A stretch of 59,078 nucleotides of DNA from an uncultured Prevotellaceae bacterium (lineage in GTDB: Bacteria > Bacteroidota > Bacteroidia > Bacteroidales > Bacteroidaceae). The DNA is taken from assembly GCA_900315075.1 (NCBI GenBank), contig OMXV01000028.1:1-59078 (forward strand), written 5' to 3'. The notes below the pieces were generated by a model. The model was not told the origin of the DNA and made no database searches. It saw only the letters and a program-made list of their open reading frames with translations. A program made the translations under genes and the position numbers. This document shows, piece by piece, positions 27,094 to 37,556 of the stretch. Position 1 is the first letter of the stretch. Each line of letters begins with the position of its first letter.

Positions 27094-30000
27094 CAATAAC
27101 CACTTTCGTGCCTTTGTGGATATAGACACCAGGCTGTACAGGCTTGCGGGGAAGTTTGAAGCCATGAAGAGAATACCAGCCATCGTCGTCGAGGCCTTCA
27201 CCAGTGTAGAGGCCCTTGATGCCTGATGCCTCGTCGAGGTCGAGCACGTATGGTTCGTCGAGGTTACCTAAGACAAGGTCGTTGATGAAGGTGTGGCTGC
27301 GGTCAACCACATACTCCTCTCCGTTGGCAAAGACACGCAGTTCTACCGTGCGGTTCTGATCTTCGGCCGATGAACCCATCACGGTGAGGAAATAGTAGTC
27401 GCTACCCTCATTGGCACGGATGGCACCACGGCATTCACCATTGACGAAGGCACCAATCTCAACGTCGTTGAGCAACTGCCCGTCGCGCACCACCACGGCA
27501 ATCACGTTCATATTGTCGGGGAAGTTGTACGGGTCGGTGGGTGTGTAGTGCTGGGCAGGGGCATTTAGCGGGGCTGCATGTCGTGGGGTGTGTGCAGATG
27601 TCTGTGTGCCAAGTTTCGGATAATGGAAAGACTTGTCACCATCAGCACGCGAATAGTAGAGGTAACCCATACCGGGGACAATGCTCTGCAGTGTACCCTC
27701 CCAGACACCGTTGCCACGGTACATTGCCACTTGCGAGCGATTCTTGACCAAGTCATTATGTTCAGGTTTTAAGTCGGCGAATGCTTCTGCTGGCGACATC
27801 ACCTCCGATGAGAGGGTGCCTATCCAGTTGTAACCATGATGGATGGTCTGAGAAGTGGTCCTAACGTTGATGGGCAAGCCTATCACATTGAATTCCAATG
27901 ACTTGGCTGCTTGAATCTTGTACATGTTTCCTGGTACAATCTCAGTTACTTCGCCCACTATTTTTCCATCTGAACTGACAGAGGAGAACCCAAACTGACC
28001 TTTGATGTTTTTCAGCTCTTTGAGTGTATTCTTGTCCTTAGGCAGCACATCGGCTATGGCTGTGGAACTGGGTTGCACATAAATAGACATCCACGACCAT
28101 CCAAGAGCCAAGTCAATCGTTTGCTGCACTTCTGTGGCCGACTTAAACAGTACTGGCGTGTCGTAGTTGCCATATAGGGCATCAGCGGCAAAGGTGAGCG
28201 TGTCGGTCTCGGTACCATTGGGCAGGGTGATATGTACCAACGGATATGAGTTGCCCGTCGAGGCATCATACATCTTGAAGGTGAGGTCATTGTACTCGGA
28301 GTCGGAGTTGCCATAGACATACATGTTCAGGTAGTACGCATCACGAGTACTCATATATTCAGGATTTGCCAATCCCCTGCATACGCCCAAGGCATCAAAG
28401 GCACCAATCACTGAGCGTGGGTTGTCACTAATCTTTTCGGCTACAATGAGTTGACCCACTATAGCCATGCTGCTCTCATACAGACTGGAATTGAACGCCC
28501 AATTCGGTTCGTTACCCTGGACGATAATTCGGCGGCAGATGCTACGCTTGATGCCGTTGCAGTCCGACACATAGATATACACCGTATGTGTGCCAATGGG
28601 AGCCGATGGATGGATGGTGAATATGATTCTGTTCGATGTTCCCGATATGGTGCCTATCGGCTTATCAACAGACATCCACGTCGGTAGGTTTAATATCTCG
28701 TAGGTCTGGTTGGTGGCAGAGGAATTGACAAGTGTCTCATAATAATTCATGTCGCCACTCCGTTCGTAGTAGATATCATATATACCATCGTTGTTCATCC
28801 AGGAAAGTTGGGCAAAGTCAGCTTTGAACTGCCATACGATAGGCTCTCCGATGTTGTCATGTAGGTCTTTCACATACGAGATGGTCACATTGAACTCATT
28901 TCCATCCATGCGGGGAAGCATTTCGTCTGGGAACTGGAAATAGATTTCACGGTCGGAAGCAATATACGAGAACTCTTTTTCCTCGAGACGTAAACGTTGT
29001 GAGCCGGGGAGTAAGGCTGGAGCATTGGCGGCCTGTGGGAACTCGTCGGCATTGACCATACTTATATTAATGACAGACTTGTCGCCGAAGTTCTCAACAG
29101 CATATTTAGAAGTCACTGTGCCAGATTCGTCACGGTCGATACTCTCCATGGGGAAGTAACCGATGAGACCCACGTAGGTGCTGTCGAGGCGGTGATAGCG
29201 ACGGTCGGCAATCATGTCACTACTCAAGGCGGCACTCCAAATGCGGATGTCGTCGATGTCGCCCTTAAAGAAATTGCCGAAGTATATGATGGGTCCCTTG
29301 GGGGCGGGGATAGTACTTGCGGGCAAGGTCTTCACAGGCTCACCATCGATATAGAAGGTGACGTTGGCGCCTCTTCGCACATTCATGGCGAAATGATGCC
29401 ATTGACGGTCGGCTACGTTTATCTCACTCAATGTGGAGGTTGTAGCAAAAACACCCATTTCATTGTGTATTGTCTCATCCAGACCGATGCAATTATTACG
29501 GATGGATATGCTCTTATGATTGTTCAAGTCAATCAATTCGCTAAAAGAATCTTCGTCATCTTCGGTGCGGAACCACAGTTCTATGGCGAAGTTGTCGGTC
29601 TCTTGTGGAGCATAGTTGGTGATATCCACCTTCATACCCAAGTAATCATCGAGATGAGCCGCAAGGTTTTTGTTGTTGATATACCAGCTTTCGGCCGGAA
29701 GAACCATGTTGCTGGAATTGATACGGTCAACAACTGTGGTACCATGACCTTCGTCCATGCGCCAATAGCCGATGAGACCGGGCGTATAGTTGGCCTTCAG
29801 CTCACCGTGATTCTCGTATAGTTGAGTGACTGTCTTCTTGGTATTCCATAGGGCTAAGTCGCGCAGCATACCGGTCATTCCATTGCCGCCGACATGCATC
29901 TTGCCATTGCCGATGATGTCGTAACCTTCACCCTCGGAGGTATAGTCAAAGGCATGTTCCTTGAGAATGTAAACGGGGGGAGTGTCAGCATTCACATAGA

Positions 30001-33000
30001 TGGCATTGATCATGCCCTTGCCTTCTTTTTCCTGCTCGATGCTCAACGCAAGGAAGTTCCAGATATTGGCAGGCAGGGTGACATTACTTTCCACGATATT
30101 GTCCTCAGCACCGAGGCGTAGATAAACTTTGCCATTATCGTGTGTACCAAACGCCAGCATATTGTCCTCTGTTCCAATGCTGAAGACGGTGCCGTCGCTC
30201 TGGCGATAGAACCATCCCTCGATGGCGATGTTCTCGGAGCCTATCTGATAGGTGGCCTGGGTGGTAATCTCCTCGCTATTGAGCTGGAGAGCCACATCGG
30301 GCACTTTCTTGTCGGTGATGGCATTGTTGAGGTTGCCCACAATGCGGAAATTGTCGCTCTTGCTCAGGGCATTGGTGTTGATGTCTTCGTTGAAACGCAC
30401 GTACATACCGTTGCGAAGGGCATAGCTTAGGTAGCCCATATCGGGGTAGGGCGAACCAAGTATCTTTGGCCCACGTGTGTCTTGTGTCACCTCGATGATG
30501 GGGGTGGCGTAGGTCACCTCTGTGGAGGGACCGTACGTGCCAAATGTCTGTCCGCGGACCTCATAGATGCCGTCTTCGGCAAAGATGACAGGTTCACTGA
30601 AACTGTCGCCGGCGGGAATGGCTGTTTCGCCATCGCCGGGATTTGCTTTCCATTCTTTGGCAAGCGACCAAGTGTTGTGCCCCTTACGGCGATACTGGAT
30701 GCGTACACCCTCGAGACCCTTGTCCTGGCGGTTCAGGTTGGTCAGCGTGATCATAATACCTCCCTTCTTGATGTAGTCATCATAGTTGAGAATAGTATGG
30801 TCGGTGCTGATTTCCACGTATGCTGATGCAGGGATGAAGTGTACTTTCAGAATTACCGGGTCACTTTGTGTGGTAATATCGTTCTCGGAGCGTAGCACCA
30901 AGCGGATGTTATCGTATTCGGTCACGCTGCGGTCGGTCTGCTCCACATACAGTGTCTTGATGATACTCTCGTTGCCGCCAAGGGTGACTTTACGACCCTC
31001 CCGCCCCGCACTGAGGGTCTGGCCGTCGATAGTCAGTTTGGCACCATTGGGATTCGAGCCTTCCAGTGCCTCTAATACGTATGTGCAGGTGTTGTTGGTC
31101 TCACTTTCATTGGAAAGTTTCAGTTTAAACTCGGCCTTGGTGCCAGTGGGGATGTCGGTAAGTTCAGATGAACCTTCGACACTGAGTTTGGGATTCTCAA
31201 TGCGCATGGTGGCCTTGTCAAGTTCTGTGCCTTTCTGGTAGTATTTCGTGTAGGTGGCTCCCTCATAGGGGTTGCAGGTCTGGCCACCTCGTGTACGGAA
31301 GATGGGACCCCAGCCCGATGGTGAATTATATACATCCACCGACAGAGCTGTGGCCGGCGAGGCATCCGAAATCTGCCAGGTGGTGCTCCTCGTCTCGGTG
31401 ATGCTCTCATTGATGACTTTCTCGGTAGCACCTGACCAGGCGAGATTGACGGAGCCGATGAGACCAGCATCGTTGAATGTAGCACCAATTCTTGTGTCGG
31501 AGGTTACATTCCAAGAGGTCTTTGTGTGTTCCAGGTCTTTGGTGTTGATAATTTGTTCTTTGGTGGTCTGGCTCACCACAGTACCGCCACCAATGCTGAA
31601 GTTGCCGATGAGGAAACTATTGTCGCCAAAGGCTTTGAGCTTGTCCTTCTCATTATTGCGGATGGTTTGTTCCCATACACTGATTTGCTGGTTGCACCAT
31701 TCCACTGAGTCGGTGACCACCTCGTCGGCAGTATGCTTGCGGCCGTCAACCCAGAGGTACGAGGGATGGCCACCGGTTGCGGCCCTCTGCTCTGGGCTCC
31801 ATACATCTTCGTCGCAGTTGGCACTGCCATAGCCATAGTCGCCCTCTTGCAGAGTGGTATAGTAAAACTCTTCGCCTTCCACAGTCTTACAGTATGTCTC
31901 GGTCAGTTCGGGAACATACTTTAGCTTGCTCTTGATGATGGCTTTCCAGTTAGGTATGAGAGTCTCAATAACATATTGTTGCGGCAACACAAAGGTGGTG
32001 CTGTACGTCAGGGCTGTACAGAGGCTTTCTTTGTCGCCAAGTTTGTATGTTCCGTCATTCTGCTTGATCAGTCCTACAAAACGGCCTTTACCAAACATCA
32101 GATTGCTGGCGCGACCAATATAGGTGTCGCCCATGTTCTGGACAAATTTTCCGGAAGAGGGGGTCTTGATGGTGGTCGATACGGAGTAGGTATTGCTTTC
32201 CTTTGCGATTTCAATGTCATCGTATGCATTGTTGCGCTTCACGGCATCATCATTAAAGATGAAACGCCACTTGGTCTTCTGATATACACCTTGTCCTATG
32301 GTGACGCTGATGGAAGGCATAATGGTTGCGCTCAAACCGCCACCGAAAGAAAATGAAGAGGTTTCCGTGGTTGTGGTGGTCTTCACATACACGGAGTCAT
32401 TGCCCCATTGAGCGAAGGCGGTGCTTCCCGGTGGACGCCGCAGAATCTGGTCAATTTGGTTAGGAGCACCGGTAACGAAGTTGGTGCCGGTGGTAATGCC
32501 GCCAGTGACCACGAAGTCAAGGGCATCGGTTCGTGAGTCGGGGGCATGCCACAGGGTGTTGCGACCTTCGACATTGACACTGATGGTGAGGTTACGCAGA
32601 TAGCCATCAGATAGACTGGGGTAGTTGGGGATAAAGCCGTAGCGTACATGGCCCTCCTCATCTGCTATTACCTGCACGTTATCCACGTCATACACATCGC
32701 CCGGATGTAGTTGCTGCTCGCCTTCCTGGAAATCCATGGCTGCAATTTCAGATGCCGAGGAACTGGCTTCGTTGTAGATGTTTACCACGGCATCTTGAGG
32801 CACCTCCTCGAAGATTTCCTTTGTGTCGAGGTTCTTGTATTGCTCGTTTATCTGGATGGTGAACTTATAGGGATTGCCTTGCACGAAGAAAGGATGACCA
32901 TAGAGGTAATGGTAGCCGTTTTCTGTCATTTCGAGCACAGGTACTTCGATGTTTTCGGATGTGATGTCATCTTTGACGGTGACGGAACGTACACCGAAGG

Positions 33001-36000
33001 CTCCGTTCTCCATGTCGTCCTGTGTGACGGTAATGGTGGGTATGGTGCGATACTGACGGATGAGTTTAGCAGAGTAGAAATAGTATGCTTTGTTCTCATT
33101 GTCCACTACGAGTGAGTCGCACTGCATTTTATCAGCAATGGCGTTCGTGGCATCGATGATGGGTAGGTTGTCTTTAAACACCGGCTCGTTGTCGTAGTCG
33201 GAACCATTGTCAAAGGTGATGCTGTTGACGTGATACCGTAGTGGTGGTAGCAAAGCTGAGAACTCGCCCGTCAGTGAGTCGGTCGATATATATATATAAT
33301 AGGTGTCGTCGTGTGAACCTCCAGCGCGGTAGGCGGTACTATGAATGTCAGACGTGGCACTTTCCACAGGTATGGGTTTTGTGCCAAACTCACCGTTGCC
33401 GTGCTTGTCAACGATGTAGTTGAATGAACATTGTGCCTGCTTGCCGAGACTCAGTTTTAGCGTTGCCTTGCCTAAGCGGTTGGTACTGCGGCGGAAACCG
33501 AGTGGCTCATCCTTGTCTGAGAAACCGCCATTGATGCGGCCGGTCACATTGACGAGCGTGGAGTCGAAGAAATTGATAATTTCGTCCTGGTAGAAAGCAT
33601 AGACGGTGCCGTCGTTAGGGAACACACTGAAGACGTGCCCTTCCTTGTATGCCTCAATAGTATGGCTGCCAATGGGGACACTCAACTCGTACTCACCGTT
33701 GGCGTCGGTCATCACGTGCTTGTTGCCTTTCTGGGCAATATCACCGTCAATTTTGAACATCACGCTGTCGGCAGGGATGTTGGTGTTTTTGTAGGTCACC
33801 TTGCCACGGACAGTAAATGACGATTGGTCGGTGAAGTCGTAATTGTTGAGTGTCAGACTGCCGCCACTGATGAATCCGTTGCGAGAGGTGGGTGAGAATA
33901 CATGGATGCTCTTCGTGGGGGTGAGGGTGTAGGTGCTGCCCGAGCCTACGAAGGGGATGCCACGGAGGGTATATTCACCGCTGCTGTTGGTCATGGCATA
34001 GCGCGACAGTATGTTGTCGGAGGGTACAATCCTCGACGACTTCACGTTGGTGCCCACAGTGGCGTGATGGCCGTTGGGAACTTCGTTGGTATAGGAGGCA
34101 TCCACCACCAGTCGGTCGATACCCTCACTCATCGGCCAGTAGAGCTTCAGACCTGTCTCATTGCCCGAGAGGATGCGGTCATCATTGTTTTTGTGCTCCT
34201 TCTCGGTGAGGGCATGGTCCCATACACGCACCTCGCAGAGGTTGCCGCGGAAGGCCTCCTCGTCACTGATGCCAGTGGCACCACCCACGGAGAATTGGCG
34301 AGATATTGGGCCTACTTCCTTGGTTGTGACATTGAATGGGTTTTGGAGAGAGCCGGTGAACATCCATAGATTTGAGTTAAGGTTGCTTGCTAAATCACCA
34401 TCGAAGCAGCATAAGTATGAATCGACAATCTCTAATTCTGTGTTTTCTAATCCTAAGTCTGCCAGATTGAATTCTTCCTTATATTCATTGGTCGAGAGTG
34501 TGGTTATCGCAGTTGATGGTGTACCGTTCACATAGAAACTGAGTTGCCCATCATTTTTCTGCAAGGTAAGCAGGGCGTATTCATTGGCGGGGATATTCAG
34601 TCCTGTGGATTCAAGCGTACGGGTATATGAGTTATAGGAAAGAACAATAGGCTCTGGAAATACAACTTTCTTGATAAAAACAGCAACCTGTGTGGATGAG
34701 GTAATCCAGGAAGCTGCGTAGTTTTTGTATTCAGTGTATCCTTCCTGTTTCCATTGAGAAATGATACTATTGTAATCTTTTCTGGAATAAACCGTCACGT
34801 CACCCCATTTCTCTGTATATTGCCCAGAAGTAGCATGGTAAATCGCACGAATATAGTTGATTCCTGTAAAAGAATAAATATCCTGAGTCGAGTTTTCAAG
34901 TTTCTCCGACTGTAATGGGTATTGCCCGTTGGCGATGGCGCCCAGCTTCAGCGTTCCCATGTCGGGAATTTCGCCAAATACGCTTCCTTCTGCCAAATTC
35001 TCGTCGGGGCGGACAAACATCTGCACGGTGTAGTCCTTGTCCTGGCCAAAGAGTTTTGCGCTCTCATCGGGGGCGGCAACCCAGGTGATGCCCGTGGTGG
35101 CACCCTCGACACGCTGTGAAAATTGCTGCATGTCGCCGCCCTCACCTGTGTCACTGGCACGGAGAGTCATGCGAACGTCGCCAACAGCCGTGCCGGCGGA
35201 ACCGAAGGTGACACGACCGGAGATGACACCTGTAGATTGGCAAAAGCCGATGGCAGAGAGGGCATTCTGGTAAGAAGTGTCATCGTAGGAGTCCTTGTCA
35301 CCGGCATAGGCCTCGATTTTGTATTCGTAGTAGTAACCGGGCTGTGCGGTATTGTCCTCATAGGTGTAGGTGTCGCTGACACCACTCGTGGCATAGATTT
35401 TCATAAACTCATTGCCACTGTTCACATAGCGTCGGTAAAGTTCGAAATGGGTGTTTGAGGTACCCACCTGCTTCACTTTCCACGTCACACGCACTAAATC
35501 GGCGTGCTGACCCTTGGTGGCATCGAGGGAGGTGACTTTGGAGCCGGCGATGACACCGGCGGTAATCACATCACTCTCAAAGACATTCTCACCATCGTTG
35601 ATCTCTAACTGTACCTTATATTCATAGCGCACGCGGTTGCTGGCGATGGTCTCATCAGTATAGGAGAGCACAGTGCCAGAAGGTGGGTTCGACTCGGCCT
35701 GCACCTTGCCTAACTCGGCCCAGCTGTCGGTGCCTGTAACGCGGCGCAGGAGTTGGAAACTCACGTTCTTGCTCTTCACTGGCACACGCGAGTATTTCCA
35801 TTTGAGCACCACTTGGTCTTCTACGCTCATGTCCTGAGCCAAATCGTAGATATCCATGGTGGGCAGGGTGGCTACCACATTGGATTCCACATGTCCGAGC
35901 ATCTCGATGGTGGACTCCGACGGACTGTCAAGTTCGTTGCTGGTGATGACACCGTTGCCCGCCCATGCCTTGGGAACGTTCAGGATGAGGTATTTGTAAT

Positions 36001-37174
36001 ATTTGTTGGGCTCCACGCTGTTGTCAGCGTAGGTTTGGTCTTTCTTGTTGCCAATCTCGCCAAGGATGGTAATCTGTTCCCATTTCTTGCCCGATAGTTT
36101 CTGCCCGTTTTCGTCGGTCTCTAAACGGTAAATATAGGGTTTCGTCTCACCGATGTATTGATAGCCGTTGCCATAGTTGTGATAGCCTTGCCAGGCAAGG
36201 TCCACCTTGCCGTCGAATTGCAGGAAATCGGCATTGAAGGCCTCGGGTTGAGGCACTGCTGGGAAGATATTGGTCTTCGTGATGTTGGAGTTGTTGTTCC
36301 AGAAATAGGAATCATTGGCCATACAGTAGAGGGCGTCCTGCACATCCACACTCATATCAACGCGCTGGAAATTGATGGCCTCCTCAGGAATGTGCACGGT
36401 GTAGGTCTTCTCTGTACCCGACGCACAGTCATACGTCTCTTTCTGTATCTTGGTGTTGCCATTGTAGAGCGTATAGGTGAAAGTGAAATTGAATTTGCCT
36501 ACATGCTTGCGATTGTTCTGCAAATTATAGGGTACGTCGTCGGGCAATGCCGGCAGTGTCACCTCAATCTTGTCGGCGTCAGTACGCTCGTATTCCAAAT
36601 CGGTGGCGGTGATGCCCTTCAGACCCATCGTGGGACTGCAATAGGCAGAACCAAGTTTCATGTTATACCAACTACCGTTGTTGTGCTGGTAGTAATAGTA
36701 GAACGTCCAGGTGTTGCCAGCCAACTGCGGGGGGTAATAATAGTCAATCTTGGCGTAGGTACGGTCGTTGTTCGAACCTTTCCATACCCAGAACTGCTGG
36801 TTGGAACTGCTGAGTTCCTTGGAGCCGCCATTGGCATTCGTGAGGAAGGCAATGCCGCCACTCAGCTCATTGTTGGCGAAGACATTGTAGTTCTCGTTGT
36901 AGTCACTCGACATCTCTTTGGTGAAAACACGCACCAGACGGATAGTCTGGTCGCCACGCACGGCGGTGATATAGCCATCCTTTGCCCAGGTGTTCTTAGC
37001 CCAGAGGTCGGTGAGCAACACCTCAAACGACATGTGGTCGTTATGCACACTCATGGTGTAGTACTTCGAACTCTTCATGTCGTCGGCAGAGGCTGTCGTG
37101 GCAAGGCCTAATATAGACAGTATCAGCAGCCACACCCTCATCGATGGCGTGAGTAGTAATAGTCGTCTTATCAT
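27089..37174 (-). CDS. Giant multidomain surface protein B (paralogue of A and C)
   Basis: This 3361-aa protein has the same domain order as its neighbours: signal peptide ending near TTASA, unknown N-terminal domain, three Fn3-like domains, LamG ending at LYWPMSEG near 1016, a regulatory-like domain (ITPTKSIHVF-like block), the long middle region with RRPPGST and IGRASNLMFGKG, two LamG domains (about 2310-2490 and 2530-2690), an Ig-like domain (LPTWMSVDKPIG), two G-x-C-R-G beta domains and a GVYIHKGTKVVIE tail. The ends are very close to paralogue A at both protein and DNA level. Segments after the Fn3 domains and after RRPPG differ strongly. It follows the small 70-aa gene and LRR gene on the same strand, so the order LRR, peptide, B, A may be one transcript. 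Confidence 0.82.
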   Translation of the reverse strand: MIRRLLLLTPSMRVWLLILSILGLATTASADDMKSSKYYTMSVHNDHMSFEVLLTDLWAKNTWAKDGYITAVRGDQTIRLVRVFTKEMSSDYNENYNVFANNELSGGIAFLTNANGGSKELSSSNQQFWVWKGSNNDRTYAKIDYYYPPQLAGNTWTFYYYYQHNNGSWYNMKLGSAYCSPTMGLKGITATDLEYERTDADKIEVTLPALPDDVPYNLQNNRKHVGKFNFTFTYTLYNGNTKIQKETYDCASGTEKTYTVHIPEEAINFQRVDMSVDVQDALYCMANDSYFWNNNSNITKTNIFPAVPQPEAFNADFLQFDGKVDLAWQGYHNYGNGYQYIGETKPYIYRLETDENGQKLSGKKWEQITILGEIGNKKDQTYADNSVEPNKYYKYLILNVPKAWAGNGVITSNELDSPSESTIEMLGHVESNVVATLPTMDIYDLAQDMSVEDQVVLKWKYSRVPVKSKNVSFQLLRRVTGTDSWAELGKVQAESNPPSGTVLSYTDETIASNRVRYEYKVQLEINDGENVFESDVITAGVIAGSKVTSLDATKGQHADLVRVTWKVKQVGTSNTHFELYRRYVNSGNEFMKIYATSGVSDTYTYEDNTAQPGYYYEYKIEAYAGDKDSYDDTSYQNALSAIGFCQSTGVISGRVTFGSAGTAVGDVRMTLRASDTGEGGDMQQFSQRVEGATTGITWVAAPDESAKLFGQDKDYTVQMFVRPDENLAEGSVFGEIPDMGTLKLGAIANGQYPLQSEKLENSTQDIYSFTGINYIRAIYHATSGQYTEKWGDVTVYSRKDYNSIISQWKQEGYTEYKNYAASWITSSTQVAVFIKKVVFPEPIVLSYNSYTRTLESTGLNIPANEYALLTLQKNDGQLSFYVNGTPSTAITTLSTNEYKEEFNLADLGLENTELEIVDSYLCCFDGDLASNLNSNLWMFTGSLQNPFNVTTKEVGPISRQFSVGGATGISDEEAFRGNLCEVRVWDHALTEKEHKNNDDRILSGNETGLKLYWPMSEGIDRLVVDASYTNEVPNGHHATVGTNVKSSRIVPSDNILSRYAMTNSSGEYTLRGIPFVGSGSTYTLTPTKSIHVFSPTSRNGFISGGSLTLNNYDFTDQSSFTVRGKVTYKNTNIPADSVMFKIDGDIAQKGNKHVMTDANGEYELSVPIGSHTIEAYKEGHVFSVFPNDGTVYAFYQDEIINFFDSTLVNVTGRINGGFSDKDEPLGFRRSTNRLGKATLKLSLGKQAQCSFNYIVDKHGNGEFGTKPIPVESATSDIHSTAYRAGGSHDDTYYIYISTDSLTGEFSALLPPLRYHVNSITFDNGSDYDNEPVFKDNLPIIDATNAIADKMQCDSLVVDNENKAYYFYSAKLIRQYRTIPTITVTQDDMENGAFGVRSVTVKDDITSENIEVPVLEMTENGYHYLYGHPFFVQGNPYKFTIQINEQYKNLDTKEIFEEVPQDAVVNIYNEASSSASEIAAMDFQEGEQQLHPGDVYDVDNVQVIADEEGHVRYGFIPNYPSLSDGYLRNLTISVNVEGRNTLWHAPDSRTDALDFVVTGGITTGTNFVTGAPNQIDQILRRPPGSTAFAQWGNDSVYVKTTTTTETSSFSFGGGLSATIMPSISVTIGQGVYQKTKWRFIFNDDAVKRNNAYDDIEIAKESNTYSVSTTIKTPSSGKFVQNMGDTYIGRASNLMFGKGRFVGLIKQNDGTYKLGDKESLCTALTYSTTFVLPQQYVIETLIPNWKAIIKSKLKYVPELTETYCKTVEGEEFYYTTLQEGDYGYGSANCDEDVWSPEQRAATGGHPSYLWVDGRKHTADEVVTDSVEWCNQQISVWEQTIRNNEKDKLKAFGDNSFLIGNFSIGGGTVVSQTTKEQIINTKDLEHTKTSWNVTSDTRIGATFNDAGLIGSVNLAWSGATEKVINESITETRSTTWQISDASPATALSVDVYNSPSGWGPIFRTRGGQTCNPYEGATYTKYYQKGTELDKATMRIENPKLSVEGSSELTDIPTGTKAEFKLKLSNESETNNTCTYVLEALEGSNPNGAKLTIDGQTLSAGREGRKVTLGGNESIIKTLYVEQTDRSVTEYDNIRLVLRSENDITTQSDPVILKVHFIPASAYVEISTDHTILNYDDYIKKGGIMITLTNLNRQDKGLEGVRIQYRRKGHNTWSLAKEWKANPGDGETAIPAGDSFSEPVIFAEDGIYEVRGQTFGTYGPSTEVTYATPIIEVTQDTRGPKILGSPYPDMGYLSYALRNGMYVRFNEDINTNALSKSDNFRIVGNLNNAITDKKVPDVALQLNSEEITTQATYQIGSENIAIEGWFYRQSDGTVFSIGTEDNMLAFGTHDNGKVYLRLGAEDNIVESNVTLPANIWNFLALSIEQEKEGKGMINAIYVNADTPPVYILKEHAFDYTSEGEGYDIIGNGKMHVGGNGMTGMLRDLALWNTKKTVTQLYENHGELKANYTPGLIGYWRMDEGHGTTVVDRINSSNMVLPAESWYINNKNLAAHLDDYLGMKVDITNYAPQETDNFAIELWFRTEDDEDSFSELIDLNNHKSISIRNNCIGLDETIHNEMGVFATTSTLSEINVADRQWHHFAMNVRRGANVTFYIDGEPVKTLPASTIPAPKGPIIYFGNFFKGDIDDIRIWSAALSSDMIADRRYHRLDSTYVGLIGYFPMESIDRDESGTVTSKYAVENFGDKSVINISMVNADEFPQAANAPALLPGSQRLRLEEKEFSYIASDREIYFQFPDEMLPRMDGNEFNVTISYVKDLHDNIGEPIVWQFKADFAQLSWMNNDGIYDIYYERSGDMNYYETLVNSSATNQTYEILNLPTWMSVDKPIGTISGTSNRIIFTIHPSAPIGTHTVYIYVSDCNGIKRSICRRIIVQGNEPNWAFNSSLYESSMAIVGQLIVAEKISDNPRSVIGAFDALGVCRGLANPEYMSTRDAYYLNMYVYGNSDSEYNDLTFKMYDASTGNSYPLVHITLPNGTETDTLTFAADALYGNYDTPVLFKSATEVQQTIDLALGWSWMSIYVQPSSTAIADVLPKDKNTLKELKNIKGQFGFSSVSSDGKIVGEVTEIVPGNMYKIQAAKSLEFNVIGLPINVRTTSQTIHHGYNWIGTLSSEVMSPAEAFADLKPEHNDLVKNRSQVAMYRGNGVWEGTLQSIVPGMGYLYYSRADGDKSFHYPKLGTQTSAHTPRHAAPLNAPAQHYTPTDPYNFPDNMNVIAVVVRDGQLLNDVEIGAFVNGECRGAIRANEGSDYYFLTVMGSSAEDQNRTVELRVFANGEEYVVDRSHTFINDLVLGNLDEPYVLDLDEASGIKGLYTGEGLDDDGWYSLHGFKLPRKPVQPGVYIHKGTKVVIE

Positions 37175-37233
37175 ATGCTTAATCGTAATATTTTTTCGTT
37201 ATTGCTTTAATCAGGTGTGGATTTTTATGCTTA

Positions 37234-37297
37234 GGGCTCCTAGTGTTCCTAGGGCTTCTAGGGTCCCTAGGATTTCTAGTATTCCTATGGCCTTCTA
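37234..37297. repeat. Degenerate 9-bp tandem repeat between giant gene B and the small peptide gene
   Basis: About seven units of the type GGGYTCCTA run end to end (the last has one extra base). On the minus strand they start at the TAG stop of the small gene and present TAG about every 9 nt. Confidence 0.8.
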
Positions 37298-37507
37298 ATC
37301 TTCCCATAGAGATTTCTGGGTCATACTTTCTTCCACGTCGTCCCAGCCTGCTTGGTTGCTCTCGCCCATCGAGGCATCCATCGTTTGGCCGGAAGTGTTG
37401 ATGCCCGCAAGCCCCGACTCATCATCAGGGTCGTAGGTTTGCATCAGTGGTGAGACGCTCACTGTCCATGTCTCTGGACGCTCATATCGTATTTTCAGTT
37501 TCATCAC
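37295..37507 (-). CDS. Small acidic protein of unknown function (70 aa)
   Basis: The frame encodes 70 aa: a basic N-terminus (MKLKIRYERPETWTV), then SPLMQTYDPDDESG and an acidic, Gly/Ser-rich C-terminus. It is between the LRR gene and giant gene B on the same strand, with short gaps filled by tandem repeats on both sides. Two adjacent ATG codons (37507 and 37504) are possible starts. There is no signal peptide. Short peptides of this style occur near secreted-protein genes in Prevotella, from memory, and their role is not known to me. Position and clean flanking repeats argue that it is a real gene. Confidence 0.55.
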   Translation of the reverse strand: MMKLKIRYERPETWTVSVSPLMQTYDPDDESGLAGINTSGQTMDASMGESNQAGWDDVEESMTQKSLWED

Positions 37508-37521
37508 TCAATTATCTTTTA

Positions 37522-37556
37522 TTAATTCCTAATTCCCAATTTCTAATTCCTAATTC
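37522..37556. repeat. Degenerate 7-bp tandem repeat at the end of the LRR gene
   Basis: Five units close to CTAATTC run end to end. On the minus strand the stop codon of the LRR gene (37550-37552) lies within the array. Confidence 0.75.

Noticed and set aside
29192-29821. Long plus-strand frames opposite the giant genes
   Set aside because: They are shadows of the high-codon-bias minus-strand genes and carry no recognisable domains.
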